64,000 nucleotides of DNA from DASQMT01 sp963839615 (GCA_963839615.1 CAWIVY010000001.1:248001-312000); one strand, 5' to 3'. Positions 8,627-17,078 are shown, numbered from the stretch's first letter. Program-made: numbers and translations. The notes: generated by a model not told the origin, from the sequence alone.

Positions 8627-9667
8627 ATGCCCGACCGCGCGTCCTGGGAGGGCCGGCGCGTGTGGCTCACCGGCCACACGGGCTTCAAGGGCGCGTGGCT
8701 GGCGCTGTGGCTGCAGTCGCTCGGCGCCGAGGTGCACGGCTTCAGCGCCGGGCCGGTGAGCGAGCCGTCGCTCTACGAGGTCGCGCAAGTCGACGACGGG
8801 ATGGCCGGCGACGTGCGCGGGGACGTGCGCTCGAAGAGCGAGGTGCGCGCCGCGGTGGCCCGCGCGCGCCCGGAGGTCGTGATCCACATGGCCGCGCAGG
8901 CGCTCGTCCGCCGCGGCCTGACCAAGCCCGTCGAGACGTTCTCGATCAACGTCACCGGCACGGCCAAGGTGCTCGAGGCGCTGCGCGCCGAGGCCGCGCC
9001 GCGCGCAGTCGTGGTCGTCACGAGCGACAAGTGCTACCGCAACGACGGCCGCGGGACCCCGTTCCGCGAGGACGACCCGCTCGGCGGGGAGGATCCCTAC
9101 TCGGCCTCCAAGGCGGCGCAGGAGCACGTCGCGACCGCCTACCGCGCGTTCGGGCTGCCGCTGGCGACCGTGCGCGCCGGCAACGTGATCGGCGGCGGCG
9201 ACTGGGCGCCGGACCGGCTCGTCGCGGACTGCATGCGCGCCGCGCTCGCGGGCGATCCGGTGACGGTGCGCGCGCCCGACGCGGTACGGCCGTGGCAGCA
9301 CGTGCTGTGCCCGCTCGCGGGCTATCTGACGGTCGCCGAGCGGCTGCTCGGCGGCGATCCGGGCGGCGCGTGGAACTTCGGCCCGGCGGAGCAGGACGCG
9401 CGTCCGGTCGGCTGGGTCGTCGAGCAGCTGCGCACGCGCTGGCCGGGCGAGCTGGAGGTCAGCGAGACGCCGGGTGACGCCGCGGGCGGCGAGGCGCCGA
9501 TGCTGCGGCTGGATTCCGGGCGCGCCCGCGAGCGCCTCGGCTGGGCGCCGGGCTGGGACCTCGCGGCCGGTCTCGACGCCACGGTGTCGTGGTACGCCGG
9601 CTACCGCGATGGAGCGGACATGCGCGCGGAGACGCTGCGCCAGATCGCGGCGTACGAGCAGGCGTAG
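8627..9667 (+). CDS. rfbG: CDP-glucose 4,6-dehydratase
   Basis: A 346-residue SDR enzyme making CDP-4-keto-6-deoxyglucose, the entry to CDP-3,6-dideoxyhexoses and related sugars. It shows GHTGFKGAWLALWL (residues 16-29), TSDKCY (132-137), the catalytic Y158-x3-K162 in DPYSASK, and NVIGGGDWAPDRLV, all typical of RfbG/DdhB. ATG 8627 is 5 nt after the gmd stop. The partner glucose-1-phosphate cytidylyltransferase is not in this window, and neither are the later dideoxysugar enzymes. Confidence 0.93.
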   Translation: MPDRASWEGRRVWLTGHTGFKGAWLALWLQSLGAEVHGFSAGPVSEPSLYEVAQVDDGMAGDVRGDVRSKSEVRAAVARARPEVVIHMAAQALVRRGLTKPVETFSINVTGTAKVLEALRAEAAPRAVVVVTSDKCYRNDGRGTPFREDDPLGGEDPYSASKAAQEHVATAYRAFGLPLATVRAGNVIGGGDWAPDRLVADCMRAALAGDPVTVRAPDAVRPWQHVLCPLAGYLTVAERLLGGDPGGAWNFGPAEQDARPVGWVVEQLRTRWPGELEVSETPGDAAGGEAPMLRLDSGRARERLGWAPGWDLAAGLDATVSWYAGYRDGADMRAETLRQIAAYEQA

Positions 9668-9694
9668 ACTCGGCGGGGTCTCCGGTGGCGTCGA

Positions 9695-9700
9695 TACCGT
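9695..9700 (+). promoter_or_regulatory. -10 element (TACCGT) of the WbpA-like gene
   Basis: TACCGT ends 7 nt before GTG 9708. This supports GTG 9708 over the in-frame GTG at 9699, which lies inside the hexamer. Confidence 0.45.
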
Positions 9701-9707
9701 GTTCCCC

Positions 9708-10946
9708 GTGAGCATCGGAATCGTCGGGCTGGGTTACGTCGGTCTCCCCCTCGCGGTCGCGTTCGCGGAGGCGGGGGAGCACGTCATCGGCGTCGACATC
9801 GACCCGGGCAAGGTCGCGGGCCTGCGCGAGGGCCGCTCGCACATCGAGGACATCCCGTCCGCGGTGCTGGCGCCGATCGCCGACCGGCTGGAGTTCACGA
9901 CGCGCGCGGTCGACCTGCACGAGGCCGAGGCGATCCTGATCTGCGTCCCGACGCCGCTGAATCGCAACCGGGAACCGGATCTCGGACCGCTGCTGGGCGC
10001 CGCGCAGACGCTCGCGGGAGTGATCGCGAAGGGCCAGCTCGTCGTGCTCGAGTCGACCACGTTCCCGGGTACGACGCGCGAACATCTCGTGCCGCTCCTG
10101 GAGGAGTCCGGCCTGATCGCCGGGGAGGACTTCGCGCTCGCGTTCTCCCCGGAGCGAGTCGACCCCGGCCGCACCGACTACACGCTGCGCAACACGCCGA
10201 AGGTCGTCGGCGGCCTCACTCCCGGCTGCACGCAACGGGCGCTGGAGGTCTACGGGCGCGTCTGCGAAGAGCTCGTGCCGGTCTCCACGCCCGAGGTGGC
10301 CGAGCTGTCCAAGCTCCTGGAGAACATCTACCGCTCGGTCAACATCGCGCTCGTGAACGAGCTGGCGATCCTCGCCGACCGCATGGGGATCGACATCTGG
10401 GAGGTCATCGACGCCGCCGCGACCAAGCCGTTCGGCTTCACGCGCTTCGATCCAGGCCCGGGGATGGGCGGGCACTGCCTGCCGGTCGACCCGTTCTACC
10501 TGACCTGGAAGGCGCGCGAGTACGACATGGTGACCGAGTTCATCGAGCTCGCCGGCAAGGTCAACAAGCACATGCCGTACTTCTGCCTGGAGAAGATCGA
10601 GCGCGCGCTCAACGACGCCGGCAAGCCGGTGCGGGGGTCGCGGATCCTGGTCGTCGGCGTCAGCTACAAGGGCGGCGTCGGTGATCTGCGCGAGGCGCCG
10701 GCGCTGAAGATCATCGACCTGCTGCGGGAGCGCGGCGGCGACATCGCTTACCACGATCCGCACGTGGCGGAGTTGCCGCAGTTCGGGCTGCGCAGCACCG
10801 AGTTGGGCCGCGAGATCGACCTTGCGGTGATCGTGACCGCGCACCCGGGAGTCGATCACGGCGCGATCGTGGAACAGTCGCCTGCCGTGCTCGACCTGCG
10901 CGGCATCACGCGCGTGTTGCGGGACGAGAAGGTGCAGCAGCTCTAG
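9708..10946 (+). CDS. Nucleotide-sugar dehydrogenase, WbpA/TviB-like (UDP-HexNAc 6-dehydrogenase)
   Basis: A 412-residue NAD-dependent dehydrogenase. GLGYVGLPLA (residues 7-16) binds NAD. FSPERVDPG (147-154), AAATKPFGF (237-244) and GMGGHCLPVDPFYLTWKAREY with catalytic C257 are typical of the WbpA/TviB branch, which oxidises UDP-GlcNAc or UDP-GalNAc at C6. Combined with a UDP-GlcNAc 2-epimerase this could feed N-acetylhexosaminuronic acids. Substrate is assigned by family resemblance only. It stands alone, with its own promoter and a 47-bp gap to the next gene. Confidence 0.88.
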   Translation: MSIGIVGLGYVGLPLAVAFAEAGEHVIGVDIDPGKVAGLREGRSHIEDIPSAVLAPIADRLEFTTRAVDLHEAEAILICVPTPLNRNREPDLGPLLGAAQTLAGVIAKGQLVVLESTTFPGTTREHLVPLLEESGLIAGEDFALAFSPERVDPGRTDYTLRNTPKVVGGLTPGCTQRALEVYGRVCEELVPVSTPEVAELSKLLENIYRSVNIALVNELAILADRMGIDIWEVIDAAATKPFGFTRFDPGPGMGGHCLPVDPFYLTWKAREYDMVTEFIELAGKVNKHMPYFCLEKIERALNDAGKPVRGSRILVVGVSYKGGVGDLREAPALKIIDLLRERGGDIAYHDPHVAELPQFGLRSTELGREIDLAVIVTAHPGVDHGAIVEQSPAVLDLRGITRVLRDEKVQQL

Positions 10947-10978
10947 GCCGGCCCCGCGCCGCGGCGAAGCGGGGGACT

Positions 10979-10984
10979 TATCCT
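10979..10984 (+). promoter_or_regulatory. -10 element (TATCCT) of the hydrolase-like gene
   Basis: TATCCT with a 9-nt spacer to ATG 10994. Confidence 0.55.
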
Positions 10985-10993
10985 CATCGATCC

Positions 10994-11785
10994 ATGCCGC
11001 TGGACCTGAGCCGCGAGCGGGTGTTCGAGGCCGAGCATCCCGTTCGCCACCTCTTCCTCGAGGGCCGCCGCAGAGCGCGCCGGCTGATCGTCGTGTTCTC
11101 GGGCTTCCATCCGGCGAACGAGTGGCGGTACAACTACGTAAACGCGCTCGACGAGACGCGCGCTCACCGGGTCTACGTGCTCGACGACCTCGGCGAGCGC
11201 GGGTGCTACTACCTCGGCGCCGACAAGGACCTGCTGGTGGAGCGATCCGTCGTGCGGATGCTCGACGCGCTCCTGGCCGAGCTGCGTCTCGATCGCTCGG
11301 ACGTGGTGCTCACGGGCTCCAGCAAGGGCGGCACCGCGGCGCTCTACTACGGCGTCCGCCACGGCTACGGCAGCGTCCTGGCAGGGGCTCCGCAGACCCG
11401 GATCGCCACGTACCTCACGCAGGAGGTGCCGGCGGGGAGCGTGGCGCGGCTGATCGCCGGCTCGCTCTCGCCCGACGATCTCGGCTGGCTCGACGAGGTC
11501 GTCTTCGACGCCGTGCGCCGCTCCCCGCACCGGCCGGAGATCGAGCTCTTCACCAGCGACGACGACCTGCAGCAGCCCGTGCACGTCACGCCGATGATCT
11601 CGCTGCTGCGGGAGCTCGGCTACCCCGTGCGCGTGACGAAGGGCACCTACCGGCCGCATCGCGCGGTGGCGATCGCGTTCCCATATCTGCTCCAGGAGCG
11701 CTTCTGCGCCCCGCGGACCCCATCCCGCGTCGGCCGGCTGCTGCTGAGGCCGGCGAGCACGCGGGGCCGGCTCCCCTCGCCGTGA
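10994..11785 (+). CDS. Alpha/beta-hydrolase-like capsule biosynthesis protein (XcbB/CpsF-like)
   Basis: A 263-residue protein with a nucleophile-elbow-like GSSKGGTAALY (residues 103-113), preceded by LIVVFSGFHPANEW and followed by VLAGAPQTRIATYL. This order resembles the XcbB/CpsF capsular polysaccharide family, whose biochemical role is poorly known. Possible jobs are O-acetyl transfer, ester hydrolysis or a structural role in glycan assembly. No signal peptide is seen, so it is probably cytoplasmic. It lies just upstream of a flippase gene with its own -10. Confidence 0.6.
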   Translation: MPLDLSRERVFEAEHPVRHLFLEGRRRARRLIVVFSGFHPANEWRYNYVNALDETRAHRVYVLDDLGERGCYYLGADKDLLVERSVVRMLDALLAELRLDRSDVVLTGSSKGGTAALYYGVRHGYGSVLAGAPQTRIATYLTQEVPAGSVARLIAGSLSPDDLGWLDEVVFDAVRRSPHRPEIELFTSDDDLQQPVHVTPMISLLRELGYPVRVTKGTYRPHRAVAIAFPYLLQERFCAPRTPSRVGRLLLRPASTRGRLPSP

Positions 11786-11811
11786 TCCCCCCGCGCCGGT
11801 CCTCCGCGCCT

Positions 11812-11817
11812 TATCAT
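11812..11817 (+). promoter_or_regulatory. -10 element (TATCAT) of flippase 1
   Basis: TATCAT with a 9-nt spacer to ATG 11827, close to the TATAAT consensus. Confidence 0.6.
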
Positions 11818-11826
11818 CGAGCCGGG

Positions 11827-13824
11827 ATGGAGGCAGCCAAGGGTCGCGCCACCGCTCACCCTCCCGGCGCGCTCCAGACGCTGGGGCGGCGCCTCGCGGG
11901 CCACAGCACGATCTACGTGTTCGGCGCGGTCCTGAGCTCGATGTACGGGCTCGCGCAGATCGCCGTCCTCACGCGCGTCCTGCCGGTCGACGGGGTCGGG
12001 CGCCTGGCGATCCTGCTCTTCTTCTCGAGCCTGATCACCCACCTGTGCAACCTCGGCTTCGTGACGGGCACGATGCTGGCGCTCCCGTTCGCCGGACGCG
12101 GCGGCGGTGGCGCCGGCGCGGACGTCGACGACGGGGGCGAGGAGGAGGAGCTCGAGGACAAGCCGCCACGCCCGCCGGCCGGCGACCCGCGGAAGCTGCT
12201 GGGCACCGGCATGTCGATCGCCCTCCTGCTCACCGCAGGCCTGACGCTGCTCAGCATCCCGCTCGCCGACCCGCTCTCGAACCTCCTGCTCGGCGACACG
12301 CGTGACAGCGCGGCGATCGTGTGGGCGACGGCAGTCGGCGGGCTCGCCACCGTCTGGCGCATGGTCACGAGCGTGCCCCGCTTCGAGCGGCGCCCGGCGC
12401 GCTACGTGGCTCTGCAGGCGGGCTACTGGGCCGTGTCGCTCGGCGCCGCGGCCGCCCTGGCCTCGGCGGGCCACGGCGTCGCCGGCGCGATGGCGGGCAT
12501 CGCGCTCGGCCACGCGGCCGCCGGCGCCTTCGGCCTCTGGCTGGCGCGCCACCGCTACCGTCTGGCGTTCCAGCGAGACGCTGTCGCGCACCTCGGCCGG
12601 CGTGGACTGCCCTACGTCTCGATCACGCTGCCGGGCTTCGCGACCCGGCACGCCGACCTCTACGTCCTCTCGCTCTACGTACCCAACCGGGATCTCGCGC
12701 TCTACACCGTCGCGACACGGCTCAGCCGCATACCGTCGCTGGCCGCGGGCGGTGCGATGTACGCGTTCGGGCCGCTCTCGCGTGGGCCCATGCGGGCGGC
12801 GCTCGACCGCGACAACTCCGCCGACTTCGCCCGTGAGCGGATCGTGAGCTACTACATGATGCTGGCGGCCTGGAACGTCGTCGCGCTGGCGATCTGGGTC
12901 GACGTGATCGTGCAGATCGTCCCCGAGAGCTACGCCAATGCCGCCCTGCTGATCCAGCTGTTCGCCCTTGTCGCCGCGTTCAGCGGCGCCCAGGGGCTGA
13001 TCTACCGCATGTCGCGCTTCCCGGAGAAGATCAAGCAGCTGCGGCGGATCGTGATCGTCACGGCTGTGCTGACGGTCGGAAGCGCGCTGCTGCTCACGCC
13101 GGCCTACGGCGTGTACGGCGCCGTTGCCTCGGCGGCGTTCGGACCCGCGTTCGGTATCCCCGTCCTGTTGATACTCGGCCGGCGCGGGCCCACGCCGCTG
13201 CCCCTGAGCGCGGCCCGCTTCGCACGCTTGACCGGCATCGCGATCGCCTGCGTCGCGCTGGGACTCGCCGCTCGGGCCTTGCCGGACGGGCTCGAGCTCG
13301 CGGCCAAGGTGGCGCTGACGCTGGTGTTCCCCGTCCTGCTCGTCGTCGCGAACGTCATGCCGGGCGCCGAGGTCAAGCGCCTCGCCGGCTTCGTGCGGGG
13401 CCTCTGGGGGCCGCGCACCGAGCGCGCCCGGCTGCTCGAAGCGCTGACGACGCTCGAGCAGGCCGATCTCGAGCTGCTCGAGGCGCTGGCCATCCGCCGC
13501 GAGAGCCCGGACGTCGTGGCCGAGCGGCTCGGCCAGAGCGGTGATGACGTCAGGCGGCGGTTCGTCGGCGTGATGCGCTCGCTCGGGGTCGCCGGAGCGC
13601 CGTCGCCGGCCGACGACCGGATCGCGGACTTCCTGCTCTCCACGGCGCACCGTACGGAGCGCGACGGGATGGGGTTGCTGCTCTCGATCCGCGGGAACGT
13701 CGACCCGCTCGAGTTGGATCGCCTGGACACGCTGCTCGCGCGCTTGCGCCAGCTCGCGCCGGGTACGTGGCGGCGGAGCGGCCCGCGCCGCTCACCCACG
13801 CGGAGCGCGGTCCGACCGGCCTAA
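11827..13824 (+). CDS. Wzx-type polysaccharide flippase with C-terminal sigma-region-4-like domain
   Basis: A 665-residue multi-pass membrane protein of the polysaccharide transporter/MOP class, expected to move lipid-linked glycan units across the membrane. About 12-14 hydrophobic segments span residues 25-515. After the second segment there is an acidic, glycine-rich insert (DVDDGGEEEELED, near residue 99). The odd part is the soluble C-terminus (about 535-645): LEALTTLEQADLELLEAL, then VAERLGQSGDDVRRRF, which reads as the helix-turn-helix of sigma-70 region 4, followed by PSPADDRIADFLLSTA. The second flippase in this window shares this tail. Its stop codon overlaps that of the convergent gene by 4 nt. 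Confidence 0.85.
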   Translation: MEAAKGRATAHPPGALQTLGRRLAGHSTIYVFGAVLSSMYGLAQIAVLTRVLPVDGVGRLAILLFFSSLITHLCNLGFVTGTMLALPFAGRGGGGAGADVDDGGEEEELEDKPPRPPAGDPRKLLGTGMSIALLLTAGLTLLSIPLADPLSNLLLGDTRDSAAIVWATAVGGLATVWRMVTSVPRFERRPARYVALQAGYWAVSLGAAAALASAGHGVAGAMAGIALGHAAAGAFGLWLARHRYRLAFQRDAVAHLGRRGLPYVSITLPGFATRHADLYVLSLYVPNRDLALYTVATRLSRIPSLAAGGAMYAFGPLSRGPMRAALDRDNSADFARERIVSYYMMLAAWNVVALAIWVDVIVQIVPESYANAALLIQLFALVAAFSGAQGLIYRMSRFPEKIKQLRRIVIVTAVLTVGSALLLTPAYGVYGAVASAAFGPAFGIPVLLILGRRGPTPLPLSAARFARLTGIAIACVALGLAARALPDGLELAAKVALTLVFPVLLVVANVMPGAEVKRLAGFVRGLWGPRTERARLLEALTTLEQADLELLEALAIRRESPDVVAERLGQSGDDVRRRFVGVMRSLGVAGAPSPADDRIADFLLSTAHRTERDGMGLLLSIRGNVDPLELDRLDTLLARLRQLAPGTWRRSGPRRSPTRSAVRPA

Positions 13825-15863
13825 GGCCCCGCGACCCCGAACAGCGCGTCGAGGTCGAGGTCGTCGGCCTGCACGTCCTGGCGCGTGAGGTGGTTGCTGA
13901 CGTTGCCTCCGTGCAGGACCTGCAGCCACCCGAGCAAGGAGAAGTCCCGCTCCAGGGGACAGAGCTTCTCGAGCCTGGTGTGGCTGTCGCGCATGACCCC
14001 TTGCACGTTGTTCCCGGGCCGCTCGAAGAGGCTGAGGAAGGCGTTCTGCTGGTAGCGGCTGCGGTACACGAGCCCGTTCACCGCGTCGAACTTGCAGCCG
14101 AGCGGGAACGAGTGCAGGAGCAGCTCCTCGGAGGATCCCCAGAAGGCGCCGGCGTGACGCTGGATCTGGGCGATCGCGCCGCGGTTGAGGGCATCGTCGC
14201 TGTCGAGCCGTGTCGAGATGACGACCTTGGCGTCCGGGTCGATGTAGGGGTCGAGGTCCCTGAGGTCGTCGGGATGGTTCCCGCGCAAGCCCGAGGTGCG
14301 GCGACAGTCCGCCACGGTGATCCGCTCGCTGTAGCCGCGCAGGCGGTCGACGATCTCGCCGGGCGTGGCCGGATCGCAGAAGACGACCCAGGTGAAGTCC
14401 TGCGACGTCTGCGACAGGACGGACGGCAGGCAGTAGCGCTCGAACAGCTCCAGCCGGTGCTCGAGCCAGCCGGGCTCCCACTCCCCGCGAAAGCCCACCC
14501 CGCTGGTGCGGAGGCTGAAGCGCGTGAGGATCACGTGGGTGAAGCTCACGTCCGGTTCGGACGGCGGCAGATCGCCGTTCCCGAGGAGCTCCACCGGAGG
14601 ATGCAGCGTCCGGTACTTGACGAGATCGGCCCAGCCGCCCTCCTTGAGGGCCTGGACGCGATACCCCCAGAGCCGCCGCGGGTCGAGCTTCGACCAGTCC
14701 ACCGCATACGCCGTGCCCTGGATGGCGTCGTTGGACACGACGTCCTTCGTCTCGTCGTCGCGGATCATCACACGGTACGCCGGCGCACCGACGCCGTCCC
14801 ACGTGAGCAGCGCCTGCGCGCGCACCGGAGCGCTGACCGCCGTCCTCAGCCCTGGACCCGCGCCGCGCGGATCCTCGGGAAGGAGCAGATCCGGGAACAG
14901 GTTCCGCCACTGCGGCGCTTCGCGATCGCGGCCCTGCACGCGCCACCGGTAGAGATGCGAGGGATCGAGCGTCTCGGGCCGCAGGCCGTAGGGGGGAGCG
15001 CCCACCGCCTGCTTGATCACGTAGCGGCCGTCGGTGTCGTCCCGGAGCAGGACGCGGTACTCGTGATCGGCGGTCCCGCTCGGCCACCGCAGCTCGATCG
15101 CCGGCGTCCGCTGCGCCGCGCCGTCGAAGTAGCGGCTCGCATAGCCGGGCGTGAGCCGCACGGCGAACGCGGGGTCATGCACCCCCTCGACGACCTCCGC
15201 GAGCGCCCGATCGTCGTCGAGGCGCGCGCGCTCGAACAGCATCCCGAGCCCGCCGGGGCCGGGCACCGCGAAGAACTGCAGGTCGAGCTCGCTCACCCGC
15301 ATGAAGTCCTCCACCGCCGTGAGCACCCCGTTGCGCGGACCACCCTCGTGAAGCGCCTTGGCCCGCCGCCCGCCGAAGCCGCCATCGGCCGAGAGCGGGG
15401 ACTGGCCGCGGACGATCCCGCCGGTGCCGAAGGGCTGGCGCCACTCCTCGGGGACGGTCTTCGGGGAGTAGTACAGATCGCGGCGCCCCCAGGGCCAGGA
15501 GACGTCGTGCAGCAGCGTCACGGGCCAGCGCGCGCTCCGGCGCTCGATCAGCCGCAGCTCCTCGTACACCGTGTACCAGTTGTGGTCGCCGTCGATCAGG
15601 ACGACGTCGGGGCGCTCGATCCGCGGGAGCGCCTCGAGGCTCAGCCCCTTGTGCAGCACGCAGGCGTCCGGGTGCTGCCGCGCCAGCGCGCGGACCGCGG
15701 ATCCGGGCGCCGGATCGATGACGTGCAGGCGCGCATCATGCTCCTCGGCCCAGCGAACGAGCTGCGTCGTATGGCCACCGGCCTCGGCGCCGATCTCCAC
15801 GATCGTGGACGGCCGCACCGCGGCCAGGATCGGCTGGACGACGGAACTCGAAAAGTGCTTCAC
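13821..15863 (-). CDS. Methyltransferase - FN3-like repeats - rhamnosyltransferase-like fusion
   Basis: A 680-residue fusion. Residues 1-215 are a Methyltransf_24-like domain (IVEIGAEAGGHT near 21, VVLIDGDHNWYTV near 87, GPRNGVLTAVEDFM near 175). Residues 255-320 and 347-415 are two similar beta-rich repeats, each with W...YRVLLRDD or YRVMIRDD, like fibronectin III folds. Residues 440-665 match putative rhamnosyltransferases (FTHVILTRFSLRT, LPSVLSQTSQDFTWVVFCD, STRLDSDDALNR). GTG 15863 follows a strong GGAGGAG, so this is an internal operon gene. Two other genes in the window carry the same methyltransferase module with different C-terminal partners. Confidence 0.82.
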   Translation of the reverse strand: MKHFSSSVVQPILAAVRPSTIVEIGAEAGGHTTQLVRWAEEHDARLHVIDPAPGSAVRALARQHPDACVLHKGLSLEALPRIERPDVVLIDGDHNWYTVYEELRLIERRSARWPVTLLHDVSWPWGRRDLYYSPKTVPEEWRQPFGTGGIVRGQSPLSADGGFGGRRAKALHEGGPRNGVLTAVEDFMRVSELDLQFFAVPGPGGLGMLFERARLDDDRALAEVVEGVHDPAFAVRLTPGYASRYFDGAAQRTPAIELRWPSGTADHEYRVLLRDDTDGRYVIKQAVGAPPYGLRPETLDPSHLYRWRVQGRDREAPQWRNLFPDLLLPEDPRGAGPGLRTAVSAPVRAQALLTWDGVGAPAYRVMIRDDETKDVVSNDAIQGTAYAVDWSKLDPRRLWGYRVQALKEGGWADLVKYRTLHPPVELLGNGDLPPSEPDVSFTHVILTRFSLRTSGVGFRGEWEPGWLEHRLELFERYCLPSVLSQTSQDFTWVVFCDPATPGEIVDRLRGYSERITVADCRRTSGLRGNHPDDLRDLDPYIDPDAKVVISTRLDSDDALNRGAIAQIQRHAGAFWGSSEELLLHSFPLGCKFDAVNGLVYRSRYQQNAFLSLFERPGNNVQGVMRDSHTRLEKLCPLERDFSLLGWLQVLHGGNVSNHLTRQDVQADDLDLDALFGVAGP

Positions 15864-15890
15864 CAGGCTCCTCCCCCGTGCGCGGAGCGG

Positions 15891-16286
15891 TCACGGATTT
15901 CTGCGCAGCGCTCGCACCGGGTGCCGCAGCGCACCGCGCAGCCGCCAGGTGAAGCGCAGGAAGCGGTAGCCGCGGCTCGCCTCGATCGCCGCCAGGCGGC
16001 GATCGCGGCCGGCCGACACGCGGCGTTCGTCGCCGATACGGCGACGGAGCACGCGCTCGCGCTCGGTGCTGTCGTGGAGTGCGCGACGGCTCACCGCGAG
16101 CTTCGCCTCTGCCCGCCGCAGCTCAACGGTTACCGCCGCGAGCTGCAGGCTCAGCTCGCGTGTGCGGCGGCGAGCGGCAGCCTCCTGCTCCTGCATCTCA
16201 GCCACGGACGCGCGCCACCACGCGAAACGCGTCGGCAGCGTCACGACGCTGCCGGCCTCGTGGCCGTCCGTCCCGGTCTCGATCAC
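15891..16286 (-). CDS. Small coiled-coil protein with basic C-terminal tail
   Basis: A 131-residue protein from GTG 16286, mostly a single predicted coiled coil (about residues 25-100, rich in Glu, Arg and Ala). It ends in ASRGYRFLRFTWRLRGALRHP. The same SRxYR/SRxWR plus basic-aromatic tail ends the coiled coils of three much larger proteins in this window. It probably acts as a membrane-associated adaptor for the assembly machinery; this is inference. A TATCAT hexamer (minus strand, 16309-16314) lies 22 nt before the start. It is followed after 27 bp by the methyltransferase-rhamnosyltransferase fusion. Confidence 0.65.
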   Translation of the reverse strand: MIETGTDGHEAGSVVTLPTRFAWWRASVAEMQEQEAAARRRTRELSLQLAAVTVELRRAEAKLAVSRRALHDSTERERVLRRRIGDERRVSAGRDRRLAAIEASRGYRFLRFTWRLRGALRHPVRALRRNP

Positions 16287-16322
16287 ACGTCGGTTCTCGA
16301 TGGCGCTGATGATACGTGCGAC

Positions 16323-17030
16323 TCAGGGCTTGTGGATCAGCATGTACTGCAGCGCGAACCGCTCCGACTGGGAGCTCTGCTCCTCCGAGATCGGCTCGAC
16401 CCCGTGGTAGGACCTCGGGGTGCGGAGGAACAACACGGCCGAGTTCGGCCGGTACGGCGCGATCGACACCTGGTCGAAGTCGTCGAAGTCGCCGTGCTTC
16501 GTCGAGTTGTAGGCGGGGTCCTTCGGCCGGTAGAACTTCGTGCCCAGGTTCTCGGGCGCTCCCGGTTCGGCCAGGTAGAAGATCGCCGTGACGATCCTGT
16601 CCTTGGTGTCGGGATGCGGGCCGATGAAGTAGCCGGCCTCGTGGAAGTTGATCATCCCGTTGGTGACCACGGTCCCATCGCCCGGCATCACGTTGCCCGC
16701 GAAGCGCTCCTTCAGCTCCGGCTCGAATCGCGACAGCATGAGATTCCGGAGGTCCTCGCTCATGTACCACGTCTGGAACTTCAGCCAGAAGTCCTTGACG
16801 TCCTGCGATGCGAAGTCGATCCGCTCGAGCATCCCGCGGTTGTGGATGTAGATCTGCTTGCGCTGCTGGTAATGCGTCCTGCCCTGCGCCTGCCCGATGG
16901 CCCAGCCCTTGTAGGTGCTCTTGTTCGCCGGCAGCTGCTGCTTGAGCGTCGCGTAGAAGTCGTCCGGGAACACGTTCTCGAGCACAAGGTGGGGTGAGGG
17001 GTCGTAGCGCGTCTCGGTCCTGTCGAGCAC
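16323..17030 (-). CDS. 2-oxoglutarate/Fe(II)-dependent dioxygenase superfamily protein
   Basis: A 235-residue protein with the jelly-roll 2OG oxygenase signature. H139-x-D141 (PHPDTKD) and distal H209 (SYHGVEPI) would bind iron, and R224 would bind 2-oxoglutarate. It resembles the 2OG-Fe(II)_Oxy/prolyl-4-hydroxylase-like group. Hydroxylation of a sugar or lipid intermediate is plausible; the substrate is unknown. GTG 17030 is the first start codon after the stop of the upstream gene in this frame, 48 bp downstream of that stop. Confidence 0.8.
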   Translation of the reverse strand: MLDRTETRYDPSPHLVLENVFPDDFYATLKQQLPANKSTYKGWAIGQAQGRTHYQQRKQIYIHNRGMLERIDFASQDVKDFWLKFQTWYMSEDLRNLMLSRFEPELKERFAGNVMPGDGTVVTNGMINFHEAGYFIGPHPDTKDRIVTAIFYLAEPGAPENLGTKFYRPKDPAYNSTKHGDFDDFDQVSIAPYRPNSAVLFLRTPRSYHGVEPISEEQSSQSERFALQYMLIHKP

Positions 17031-17078
17031 GTTCGCGAGATGTTCGGACAGGGCGTGAGGAGACCAGTTGTCGGGACA

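Noticed and set aside
13767..16997. A 1,076-codon plus-strand frame
   Set aside because: It runs antisense to four genes with recognised domains and has the composition typical of an antisense frame.
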